Origin: an uncultured Bacillota bacterium
GTDB lineage: Bacteria > Bacillota > Clostridia > Caldicoprobacterales > UBA3941
NCBI GenBank assembly: GCA_937960725.1
Contig: CALGOY010000246.1
Span: 1-13,597 of the forward strand
DNA length: 13,597 bases
Direction of reading: 5' to 3'
Below, one piece after another: positions 7,517 through 13,597 of the stretch; within the stretch, counting starts at the first letter, position 1; every line of letters begins with the position of its first letter. The notes under the pieces are model-generated. The model was given only the letters and a program-made list of their open reading frames with translations, was not told the origin of the DNA and did no database searches. Position numbers and translations under genes: made by a program.

Positions 7517-8696
7517 ATTTACATCCTCCTTCTTTTGCTGCAAATAATGGAGACATAGCTCTCAATCTATTTACTATATCAGGAAGCACTTCCAGTACAT
7601 AATCTACGTCTTCCTCTGTGTTCTCGTCTCCAAGGGTTAGTCTAAGAGAACCGTGGGCTATCTCATGGCTCAATCCGATAGCTAGTAAAACGTGGGAAGG
7701 ATCCAAAGAGCCAGATGTACATGCCGAACCACTGGAAGCAGCAACACCCTTCAGATCAAGGCTCAATAATAGCGCTTCGCCCTCTATATATTCAAAACTC
7801 ATATTAACATTACCAGGCAGTCGCTTCGTAGGATGGCCATTGAGGCGAACATGATCGATTTTTGAAAATATTCCCTCAATCAAGCGATCCCTAAGCTTTA
7901 CTAAGCGTTCGTTGCTAGCTTCCATATTTTCATTAGCTAGTTCCACTGCTTTACCTAAGCCCACAATTCCAGGGACGTTCTCCGTACCTGCACGCCTATT
8001 TCTCTCTTGTGCGCCTCCATGCATTAGCGGTGTTATTTTTACACCTTTTCTGATAAATAAAGCTCCAACTCCTTTAGGGCCATATATCTTATGGCCGGAC
8101 AGTGAAAGCAAATCGATATTCATCTCCTGCACGTCGATAGGTATATGGCCTACCGCTTGTACTGCATCTGTATGGAAATAGACGCCTTTTTCCTTAGCTA
8201 TAGCTCCTATTTCTTTAATGGGTTGAATCGTGCCTATTTCATTATTGGCAAACATAATGCTAATCAGTATAGTATTTGAATTTATAGCTTTTCTTACATC
8301 TTCAGGATCCACCATACCGTACTCATCCACGGGAAGATAAGTCACTTTAAAACCCTGCTTCTCTAAAAATTGACAGGTGTGCAAAACAGCATGGTGCTCT
8401 ATCGAAGATGTTATAATATGGTTTCCTTTTTTCCTATTGGCAAGGGCAACTCCTTTAATCGCCCAGTTATCAGCTTCACTGCCTCCTCCGGTGAAGTAAA
8501 TCTCTTCCGATTTTGCATTCAAAGCTTTAGCTACCCTGTCTCTAGCCAAATCTACAGCTTTTCTAGCTTCTCTGCCAAAGCTGTGAATACTAGATGGATT
8601 GCCAAAAGCTTCGAAGAAATAAGGATACATCTCTTCCAGTACTTCTCTTTTTAAAGGTGTTGTAGCAGCATAATCCATGTAAACTTTTCGTTCCAT
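7509..8696 (-). CDS. iscS: Cysteine desulfurase IscS/NifS
   Basis: This 395-residue PLP enzyme converts cysteine to alanine and a protein-bound persulfide that feeds IscU and MnmA. Features seen: N-terminal [10 protein letters not shown], His101 in [10 protein letters not shown] (cofactor-stacking/acid-base position), Asp177 and Gln180 (HTDAVQ), the PLP lysine Lys203 in [20 protein letters not shown] (234-243), and the catalytic loop with Cys326 ([17 protein letters not shown]). The short, flexible Cys loop places it in group I with IscS/NifS rather than SufS. AAGGAG lies 9 bases before the ATG at 8696, which is chosen over TTG (8735) and ATG (8720) further upstream. It follows rrf2 by 41 bases. 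The C-terminal tail ends in GGCKYV, and its codons carry the iscU ribosome binding site. Confidence 0.97.
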   Translation of the reverse strand: MERKVYMDYAATTPLKREVLEEMYPYFFEAFGNPSSIHSFGREARKAVDLARDRVAKALNAKSEEIYFTGGGSEADNWAIKGVALANRKKGNHIITSSIEHHAVLHTCQFLEKQGFKVTYLPVDEYGMVDPEDVRKAINSNTILISIMFANNEIGTIQPIKEIGAIAKEKGVYFHTDAVQAVGHIPIDVQEMNIDLLSLSGHKIYGPKGVGALFIRKGVKITPLMHGGAQERNRRAGTENVPGIVGLGKAVELANENMEASNERLVKLRDRLIEGIFSKIDHVRLNGHPTKRLPGNVNMSFEYIEGEALLLSLDLKGVAASSGSACTSGSLDPSHVLLAIGLSHEIAHGSLRLTLGDENTEEDVDYVLEVLPDIVNRLRAMSPLFAAKEGGCKYV

Positions 8697-8737
8697 AACC
8701 CAGGACTCCTTCCATTCCATAAGTACATTTAACAAAT

Positions 8738-9154
8738 TTATAGTTTTTCTATCATATCCTGTAGTGTAATAGAATCAACGACTTCATTAATACTATCTCG
8801 AATTTTTTCCCAAACAAATCTTGTAACACAGCTGTCAGCATCTGGACATTCATCCACATTCCCATTCATATCATCTACACATTCTACCGGAGCTACTGTA
8901 CCTTCTAAAGTCCTTAAAATCTGACCAACAGTTATATTTTCAGCATCATCTGCTAATAGATAGCCACCTTGGGCACCCCGGACGCTTTTTACTAAACCTG
9001 CTTTTCTTAGGTTGGCAAAAAGCTGTTCAAGATATGCTTCTGATAGTTTCTGCCTTTGAGCTATGCTTTTGAGGGAAACCGGCCCCTTGTGTTGATTAGT
9101 TGCTAGATCAAACATGGCTTTAACTCCATATCTCCCCCGGGTAGAAAGTTTCAA
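8738..9154 (-). CDS. Rrf2-family transcriptional regulator, IscR-like
   Basis: This 138-residue DNA-binding protein probably represses the iscS-iscU-mnmA operon it heads. The N-terminus ([18 protein letters not shown]) and winged helix with [25 protein letters not shown] are typical of Rrf2 proteins. Three cysteines, Cys92, Cys103 and Cys109, lie in the region that holds the [2Fe-2S] ligands of IscR; the spacing X10/X5 differs from the X5/X5 of E. coli IscR (92, 98, 104). The start is TTG at 9154, supported by the conserved [11 protein letters not shown]-terminus and a GGAGG 9 bases upstream. By position it matches B. subtilis cymR, but the cysteine cluster argues for Fe-S sensing rather than a CymR-type cysteine-metabolism role. 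That is inference. Confidence 0.93.
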   Translation of the reverse strand: MKLSTRGRYGVKAMFDLATNQHKGPVSLKSIAQRQKLSEAYLEQLFANLRKAGLVKSVRGAQGGYLLADDAENITVGQILRTLEGTVAPVECVDDMNGNVDECPDADSCVTRFVWEKIRDSINEVVDSITLQDMIEKL

Positions 9155-9167
9155 ACAACCCCACCTC

Positions 9168-9187
9168 CATAACCGAGTAAATTACTC
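9168..9187 (-). promoter_or_regulatory. Candidate downstream Rrf2 operator half-site and palindrome
   Basis: On the minus strand TACTCGGTTATG (9179-9168) lies just before the rrf2 ribosome binding site. It overlaps a palindrome, GAGTAA-N-TTACTC, at 9175-9187. A near copy, TACTCGGATATG (9224-9213), sits inside the promoter spacer 45 bases upstream. Placement suggests autoregulation; the binding protein is inferred. Confidence 0.4.
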
Positions 9188-9205
9188 TACTTTAAAAACA
9201 AGTTT

Positions 9206-9234
9206 ATATTAGCATATCCGAGTATTTTTGTCAA
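9206..9234 (-). promoter_or_regulatory. Sigma-A promoter of the rrf2-iscS-iscU-mnmA operon with embedded candidate operator
   Basis: TTGACA (9234-9229), a 17-base spacer and TAATAT (9211-9206), with an extended -10 TG (TGC before TAATAT). The spacer holds TACTCGGATATG (9224-9213), repeated with one mismatch downstream. The -35 begins 12 bases after the rarA stop codon. A repressor bound at the spacer repeat would block RNA polymerase. Confidence 0.75.
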
Positions 9235-9245
9235 CATTAAATTGG

Positions 9246-10535
9246 TCAAATTTTGCCTAATTTTTCTAATCTTTGTTTAATCCTAGCTTCGGCCCCTGAA
9301 TCTTTAGGAAAATAATACCTTGTCCCCTGAAGCTCATAGGGCATATACTGTTGCACAGCTCTTGCCCCAGGATAGTCATGGGAATATTTATATCCTTTAC
9401 CATGGCCTAACTCCTTTGCCCCTTTATAATGGCTGTCCCTTAGATTTATCGGTACTTCACCGATTTTTTTATTCCTAACATCCTCTAAAGCTTTTTCAAT
9501 CCCCATGTATACAGCATTGGATTTTGGGGAACAGGCAACCATTAGAGCTGCCTCAGCCAAAATAATTCTAGCCTCAGGCCAGCCCACCCGTTCCACTGCC
9601 TGGGCTGCTGCAACGGCTACCTGGAGAGCCGCAGGATTGGCCAGTCCCACATCTTCGGCAGCAGCAATTATTATTCTTCTTGCTATATACTCGGGTTTTT
9701 CGCCGCTTTCAATCAAACGGGCAAGCCAATGAAGAACTGCATCTGGCTCCATATAATTGCGCATACTCTTTATAAATGCGCTTACAATATCATAACGGTT
9801 GTCCCCATCTTTATCATATTTTAAAGCCTTCTGTTGAATACATTCTTGGGCAACTTCCAACGTTATATTTATATAGCCATCCTTATCTGGCTCTGTAGTC
9901 AATGTCGCCAGTTCCAAAGCATTTAATACTACCCGAGCATCGCCGTCGCTCATGTTTATAAAGTGCTCTATGGCTTCATTATCAATTTTGATTTTATAAT
10001 TCCCCAATCCTTTTCCTTTATCACATAAACATCTCTCTATTATTAGCCTAATATCTTCATCTTTAAGCGGATGAAACTTAAACAGCGTCGTCCTCGACAA
10101 TAAGGCTTTATTTACCTCAAAATATGGATTTTCAGTAGTAGCTCCTATTAAAATAATAGTACCATTTTCAACATATGGTAGTAGGACATCCTGCTGTCCT
10201 TTATTAAGCCGGTGTATCTCATCAAAAAAAAGTATGACCCTCCCTTTTGGATTTAAAATGTAATTTTGCGCTTCATTAGCTATCTCTCTAATTTCTTTAA
10301 CTCCTGCAGTAACCGCATTCAATTGTTTGAAAGCATATTTAGTTTCATTTGCGATAATGCGGGCAAGGGTTGTCTTTCCAGTCCCTGGCGGACCATAAAA
10401 TATAGCTGAAGGCAATCTATCTGCCTTAATAGCGCGATATAATAATTTGCCTTTACCTACTATGTGTTGTTGGCCAACAAATTCCTCTAAACTTTCAGGT
10501 CTCATTCTCACCGCCAGAGGCATGTTATCTTTCAC
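9246..10535 (-). CDS. rarA: Replication-associated recombination protein RarA (MgsA family AAA+ ATPase)
   Basis: This 429-residue AAA+ ATPase acts at stalled replication forks and in recombination. Walker A GPPGTGKTT is at residues 48-56, Walker B LFFDEIH at 102-108 and sensor 1 GATTENP at 131-137. The C-terminal tetramerisation/MgsA region includes SPKSNAVYMGI and VPINLRDSHYKGAKELGHGKGYKYSHDYPG. The start is taken as GTG at 10535 because AGGAGG lies exactly 9 bases upstream. A TTG at 10562 in the same frame has no ribosome binding site and would translate through that AGGAGG. An ATG four codons further in is too far from it. The gene has its own promoter overlapping the glyA terminator. It lies directly upstream of the rrf2 gene, as yrvN lies next to cymR in B. 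subtilis. The closely related clamp-loader subunits are excluded by the C-terminal region. Confidence 0.96.
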   Translation of the reverse strand: MKDNMPLAVRMRPESLEEFVGQQHIVGKGKLLYRAIKADRLPSAIFYGPPGTGKTTLARIIANETKYAFKQLNAVTAGVKEIREIANEAQNYILNPKGRVILFFDEIHRLNKGQQDVLLPYVENGTIILIGATTENPYFEVNKALLSRTTLFKFHPLKDEDIRLIIERCLCDKGKGLGNYKIKIDNEAIEHFINMSDGDARVVLNALELATLTTEPDKDGYINITLEVAQECIQQKALKYDKDGDNRYDIVSAFIKSMRNYMEPDAVLHWLARLIESGEKPEYIARRIIIAAAEDVGLANPAALQVAVAAAQAVERVGWPEARIILAEAALMVACSPKSNAVYMGIEKALEDVRNKKIGEVPINLRDSHYKGAKELGHGKGYKYSHDYPGARAVQQYMPYELQGTRYYFPKDSGAEARIKQRLEKLGKI

Positions 10536-10585
10536 GGCATCTTCCCTCCTAAATCCCGGCAAAAATTATCTAAAATTATACTAAT

Positions 10586-10614
10586 ATTATAGACACTAAA
10601 AAATAAGATGGCAA
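10586..10614 (-). promoter_or_regulatory. Sigma-A promoter of rarA, overlapping the glyA terminator
   Basis: TTGCCA (10614-10609, 5 of 6 consensus), a 17-base spacer and a perfect TATAAT (10591-10586). The -35 lies in the loop and 3' arm of the glyA terminator hairpin. Initiation is expected near 10579. Confidence 0.7.
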
Positions 10615-10627
10615 AAAGCCATCTTAT
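10598..10627 (-). terminator. Intrinsic terminator after glyA
   Basis: A perfect 10-base-pair stem, ATAAGATGGC/GCCATCTTAT (10627-10618 with 10612-10603), with a TTTTT loop, is followed by a T run (10603-10598). It begins 12 bases past the glyA stop codon. The opposite strand lacks a T tract after the stem, so it serves the minus strand. Confidence 0.9.
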
Positions 10628-10639
10628 CTTTAGATTGGG

Positions 10640-11884
10640 TTATTTTATAAGCACATCTGGATATAAGGGATATTCACTGCAGAGCTTTTCTACCATTTCC
10701 GCTGCCTGTTCTTCTTGATCAGATAAGGCCAGCGAAATCGCTTTAGCGATTTTAACCATCTCCTCTTCACCCATACCCCGGCTTGTAACAGCAGGAGTAC
10801 CAATTCTAATTCCACTGGTTATAAAAGGTTTTTGAGGATCATTGGGGATCGTATTTTTGTTAACGGTAATACCTACTTGATCTAGCTTCTTCTCTGCATC
10901 CCTACCGGTAATACCCTTATTTCTCAGATCTATTAACATCAGATGGTTATCAGTTCCACCGGATACCAAATTAAAACCTTCGTCTTTTAATCCTTGGGCT
11001 AAGGCTTGGGCATTTTTTACTATCTGCTCCTGATAACTCTTAAATTCAGGCTCTAAAGCTTCCTTAAAACAAACCGCCTTAGCAGCTATCACATGCATCA
11101 AAGGTCCTCCTTGAGTTCCCGGAAAGACGGCCTTGTCAATCGCCTTAGCGTATTCTTCCTTACACAAAATCATACCGCCCCTGGGACCTCTCAAGGTCTT
11201 GTGGGTTGTAGTTGTAACAAAATCAGCATAAGGCACGGGATTGGGATGAAGTCCAGCTGCTACCAATCCAGCTATATGGGCCATATCTACCATCAGGTAT
11301 GCCCCAACTTCTTTTGCAATATCGTGAAACTTTTGAAAATCTATTATTCTAGGATAGGCACTGGCCCCTGCTACTATCATCTTTGGTTTATGTTTTAAAG
11401 CTAATTCCCTTAACTTATCATAGTCAATATATCCCGTTTCTGGATCCACACCATAGGCCACAATATTAAAATACTTACCGGAGATATTGACAGGACTACC
11501 GTGAGTAAGGTGCCCTCCATGGTCTAAATTCATGCCCATTATAGTGTCTCCAGGCTTGAGCACAGCAAAATATACTGCTGTATTCGCCTGAGCTCCAGAG
11601 TGAGGTTGGACATTTACATGCTCTGCTCCAAACAGCTCTTTGGCTCTTTCAATAGCTAAATTCTCTACTATGTCAACAAACTGACAACCGCCATAATAGC
11701 GCCTTCCGGGATAACCCTCTGCATATTTATTCGTCAAGTGGGTACCCATGGCAGCCATGACTGCCGTGCTGACAAAATTCTCAGAAGCTATTAATTCTAA
11801 ATGGGTCTGTTGCCGAATCAACTCTTTTTCTATAGCTTCAGCAACTTCAGGATCTACTTTTGATATTTCTTTCAACTGAATCAT
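10640..11884 (-). CDS. glyA: Serine hydroxymethyltransferase
   Basis: This 414-residue PLP enzyme interconverts serine and glycine with tetrahydrofolate, supplying one-carbon units; its length is normal for the bacterial family. Conserved landmarks are LIASENFVS (31-39), [15 protein letters not shown] (52-66), the PHSGAQAN loop (94-101), VDMAHIAGL with Asp200 and His203 for cofactor binding, and the PLP lysine Lys229 in [14 protein letters not shown]. The ATG at 11884 is preceded by GGAGG 10 bases upstream. It appears monocistronic, with its own promoter at 11946-11974 and a strong terminator at 10598-10627. The leader is only about 55 bases and shows no riboswitch-like structure. Confidence 0.98.
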   Translation of the reverse strand: MIQLKEISKVDPEVAEAIEKELIRQQTHLELIASENFVSTAVMAAMGTHLTNKYAEGYPGRRYYGGCQFVDIVENLAIERAKELFGAEHVNVQPHSGAQANTAVYFAVLKPGDTIMGMNLDHGGHLTHGSPVNISGKYFNIVAYGVDPETGYIDYDKLRELALKHKPKMIVAGASAYPRIIDFQKFHDIAKEVGAYLMVDMAHIAGLVAAGLHPNPVPYADFVTTTTHKTLRGPRGGMILCKEEYAKAIDKAVFPGTQGGPLMHVIAAKAVCFKEALEPEFKSYQEQIVKNAQALAQGLKDEGFNLVSGGTDNHLMLIDLRNKGITGRDAEKKLDQVGITVNKNTIPNDPQKPFITSGIRIGTPAVTSRGMGEEEMVKIAKAISLALSDQEEQAAEMVEKLCSEYPLYPDVLIK

Positions 11885-11945
11885 TTAATGCCTACCTCCA
11901 AACATTTTCTAAAAATTTATAAAAAAAGTTCAGGATGTTAGTATA

Positions 11946-11974
11946 ATTATAATAATTTCGTGCAAAATTTACAA
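11946..11974 (-). promoter_or_regulatory. Sigma-A promoter of glyA
   Basis: TTGTAA (11974-11969, 4 of 6 consensus), a 17-base spacer and a perfect TATAAT (11951-11946) stand in the gap between the trxA terminator and glyA. The predicted leader is about 55 bases, so no large leader RNA is expected. Confidence 0.65.
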
Positions 11975-12013
11975 GGATTTATATAAATTCTTTAGCTGTA
12001 GATTAACTTAAAT

Positions 12014-12042
12014 AAAAAAGCTGGGATTGACCCAGCTTTTTT
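12014..12042 (-). terminator. Intrinsic terminator after trxA
   Basis: A 12-base-pair perfect inverted repeat, AAAAAAGCTGGG / CCCAGCTTTTTT, with a five-base loop (12030-12026) lies 38 bases after the trxA stop. It has T runs on both strands and so could work in either direction, but the only gene it serves here is on the minus strand. Confidence 0.93.
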
Positions 12043-12080
12043 AATCTATAGCTCTTTCTAAAAACTATGGACTATTTGAA

Positions 12081-12410
12081 TTATAGGGCTTTCTGTATAA
12101 ATTTTTCTAGTTCTCCCTTAGGTCTGGCGCCTGTTATCTGATCTAAAATCTGCCCGTCTTTAAATAAAATAAGGGTAGGGATGCTCATAATCTTATACTT
12201 TCCTGCTAAATCCCTTTGCTCATCGACATTTACCTTACCTACTTTAACTTTGCCTTTAAATTCATCGGCTAGCTGATCTATTATAGGCGCTATCATCCTG
12301 CAGGGCCCGCACCAAGAAGCCCAAAAATCAACCAAAACCGGTATGTCTGATTGTATTACTTCGGACTCAAAGTTTTGAGAATCTAGAGTAATAACGTTGC
12401 CATTAGCCAT
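12081..12410 (-). CDS. trxA: Thioredoxin
   Basis: This 109-residue protein is a classic single-domain thioredoxin that reduces protein disulfides in the cytoplasm. The active site is WCGPC with Cys34 and Cys37 (DFWASWCGPCRM), the buried acid is Asp28, and the cis-proline is Pro78 (MSIPTL). The start is set at the ATG at 12410, because AAAGGAG ends 9 bases before it. An ATG three codons upstream (12419) touches that site directly and would leave no spacing. The start codon lies inside the 3' end of the rseC-like gene (8-base overlap), so the two are co-transcribed and probably coupled. A strong terminator follows. No trxB is in view. Confidence 0.97.
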   Translation of the reverse strand: MANGNVITLDSQNFESEVIQSDIPVLVDFWASWCGPCRMIAPIIDQLADEFKGKVKVGKVNVDEQRDLAGKYKIMSIPTLILFKDGQILDQITGARPKGELEKFIQKAL

Positions 12411-12855
12411 TTGATCCATCTCCTTTCGAAAATTGTTTAATTATGGTTACCATTTGGGGAGAATATTTCCTTTGTCGTCTAAATATAGGTTCCATCATTC
12501 GTATTCCTAAAAAGGCTAAAATAGCCATAAGTATGCCGCCTATGGCGCCAAACAGCTCGGCATTCCCATTTACCCGATAGGCCAATACATAACCTAATAC
12601 TACACCAATAAGTAGAGCTGCTAGGGGGATTAGGTAGACTATAGCAGAAGCCTTTAAAATAGAAGTTGCTTCTAGATCTAGCTCCACTAAATCCCCTGGC
12701 TCCCCTTTCAACCTATTGGGAATCGTAAGCAACATTTCATCTTGGTGGGCTCCCATATTGCACGCTCCACAGGAGCTACAGTAGGAGCTCCTCTTTATTT
12801 TTACAACCGCTAGGCCATCTTCTGTTACTTCTACAATTTGCCCTCTTTCTTTCAT
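12403..12855 (-). CDS. RseC/MucC-family (SoxR-reducing system) membrane protein
   Basis: This 150-residue inner-membrane protein fits the RseC/MucC family. The N-terminal cytoplasmic part carries a CX2CX2C cluster (Cys26, Cys29, Cys32 in YCSSCGAC), then a small beta-rich stretch (GEPGDLVELDLE) and two membrane segments (about 68-92 and 99-119) with a basic RRQRK tail. In Proteobacteria RseC belongs to the SoxR-reducing Rsx/Rnf-associated system, and in Clostridia homologues are often linked to Rnf complexes or stand alone. No rnf genes are in view, so the partner is unknown. It lies between aspS and trxA and overlaps trxA by 8 bases, pointing to a thiol/redox role. The ATG at 12855 has AAAGGAG 15 bases upstream, which is longer than usual; an intervening ATG at 12865 is out of frame. 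Confidence 0.85.
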   Translation of the reverse strand: MKERGQIVEVTEDGLAVVKIKRSSYCSSCGACNMGAHQDEMLLTIPNRLKGEPGDLVELDLEATSILKASAIVYLIPLAALLIGVVLGYVLAYRVNGNAELFGAIGGILMAILAFLGIRMMEPIFRRQRKYSPQMVTIIKQFSKGDGSNG

Positions 12856-12951
12856 TAAATCCCATCCCTACTCCTTTTATCAGAGCACCTTTATTTTATA
12901 TTTAACCAGTAATCAGATAATTAAACATATAAATATATAAATATTATAATA

Positions 12952-13597
12952 TTATTCTTTTATTTTTATATGTAGCTCTTCCAGCTGTCTTAGATCCACT
13001 TCAGAGGGAGCTCCGGTCATAAGGTCAGATGCATTCTGAACCTTGGGGAAGGCAATAACATCCCTGATTGTATTTCGTCCTGCTAAAAGCATTACAAGCC
13101 TATCAAAGCCATAGGCAATTCCACCATGGGGCGGAGTACCATATTTAAATGCTTCCAATAAAAATCCAAACTGCTCCCATGCTTTTTCCTTGCTAAAGCC
13201 TAAAGCTTTAAACATCTTTTCCTGCAGCGAAGCATTATGAATTCGAATACTTCCTCCCCCGATTTCTACCCCGTTTAATATGATATCATAGGCCTTGGCT
13301 CTAACTTTCTCCGGCTGAGTCTCCAAAAATTGTATGTCTTCATCCACCGGAGATGTAAAAGGATGGTGTTTTGCTACATACGGTCCTTCGTCTGCATCAT
13401 ATTCTAACAGCGGGAATTCGGTAATCCACAATAAATTGTACTCGGAGGGATTTAGGATATTAAGCCTTCTAGCAATCTCCAACCTCAAATGACCTAAAGC
13501 CTGGAATACCACTGAATCAGTATCTGCAATAAATAAAAGCAAATCGCCCACTTCAGCTTCCATCCGTGTCAAGATAGCATCAAGCTGATCTTCAGTA
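12952..13597 (-). CDS. aspS: Aspartate--tRNA ligase, C-terminal part (cut by window edge)
   Basis: The reading frame stays open to the window edge, so only about the last 214 residues are seen, roughly a third of a bacterial-type AspRS (about 590). The visible part starts at the end of the GAD insertion domain ([22 protein letters not shown]) and continues with the catalytic core: [19 protein letters not shown] and GGGSIRIHN. Class II motif 3 follows, [13 protein letters not shown], with its ATP-binding arginine. The C-terminal [16 protein letters not shown] is standard. A TTG at 13572 lies within the gene and is not a start. The enzyme charges tRNA-Asp; whether it also charges tRNA-Asn cannot be judged from this fragment. 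The 96 bases to the next gene show no terminator and no convincing promoter. Confidence 0.98.
   Translation of the reverse strand, partial: TEDQLDAILTRMEAEVGDLLLFIADTDSVVFQALGHLRLEIARRLNILNPSEYNLLWITEFPLLEYDADEGPYVAKHHPFTSPVDEDIQFLETQPEKVRAKAYDIILNGVEIGGGSIRIHNASLQEKMFKALGFSKEKAWEQFGFLLEAFKYGTPPHGGIAYGFDRLVMLLAGRNTIRDVIAFPKVQNASDLMTGAPSEVDLRQLEELHIKIKE

Noticed and set aside
7176..8654. Plus-strand open frames opposite iscU and iscS
   Set aside because: Low-complexity shadow translations (Ala/Ser/Pro rich) opposite highly conserved coding sequence, without start signals.
11885..12013. Possible riboswitch (folate or glycine) or 6S RNA upstream of glyA
   Set aside because: The promoter leaves a leader of only about 55 bases with no stable structure or recognisable aptamer, and there is no room for a 6S-sized hairpin RNA.
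12856..12951. Promoter between aspS and the RseC-like gene
   Set aside because: AT-rich with a TATAAA-like hexamer but no acceptable -35 at 16-18 bases; too weak to annotate.
1..13597. Mobile elements, CRISPR arrays, tRNA or rRNA genes, defence or biosynthetic clusters
   Set aside because: Gene space is almost fully occupied by conserved housekeeping genes on one strand, and no repeat arrays, transposase motifs or tRNA-like cloverleafs were seen.

Overview
The window looks like the chromosome of a low-to-moderate GC Firmicute of the class Clostridia (GC is roughly 40% by eye). Supporting signs are strong AGGAGG-type ribosome binding sites, frequent TTG/GTG starts, a T-box leader in front of alaS, an IreB-family gene, and a ferredoxin-fused aldo/keto reductase of a kind common in anaerobes. 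All fifteen recognisable genes, two of them cut by the window edges, lie on the minus strand, so transcription runs from high to low coordinates.

In transcription order: (1) aspS 3' end, then an RseC-family redox membrane protein and thioredoxin (trxA), closed by an intrinsic terminator at 12014-12042. (2) glyA (serine hydroxymethyltransferase) with its own promoter and terminator. (3) rarA, whose promoter overlaps the glyA terminator. (4) An iron-sulfur/tRNA-thiolation operon: Rrf2/IscR-type regulator, iscS, iscU, mnmA. It starts from a TTGACA promoter containing a candidate operator and ends at a terminator-like hairpin whose 5' arm lies inside mnmA. (5) A two-domain PRC-barrel protein and an AI-2E/YrrI-type permease. 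(6) alaS under a perfect-consensus promoter and an alanine-specific T-box leader (specifier GCC), followed by ireB, a ferredoxin-domain aldo/keto reductase and, at the very edge, what looks like the first six codons of ruvX.

The order aspS ... rarA - rrf2 - iscS - mnmA - PRC-barrel - AI-2E permease - alaS - ireB - (ruvX) resembles the aspS-to-yrrK region that I recall from Bacillus subtilis (yrvN, cymR, yrvO, mnmA, yrrD, yrrI, alaS, yrzL, yrrK). Relative to that backbone the window has rseC-trxA and glyA between aspS and rarA, iscU between iscS and mnmA, and an aldo/keto reductase between ireB and ruvX.

Functionally, IscS supplies sulfur both to IscU for Fe-S assembly and to MnmA for 2-thiouridine in tRNA. 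The Rrf2 protein probably senses Fe-S status. Thioredoxin and the RseC-like protein add thiol/redox functions, and the synthetase genes flank the block. I found no mobile element, CRISPR array, tRNA, rRNA or clearly novel defence or biosynthetic system. The points worth attention are regulatory: overlapping promoter/terminator and promoter/stop-codon arrangements, the repeat pair at the rrf2 promoter, and several start codons decided by ribosome binding sites.
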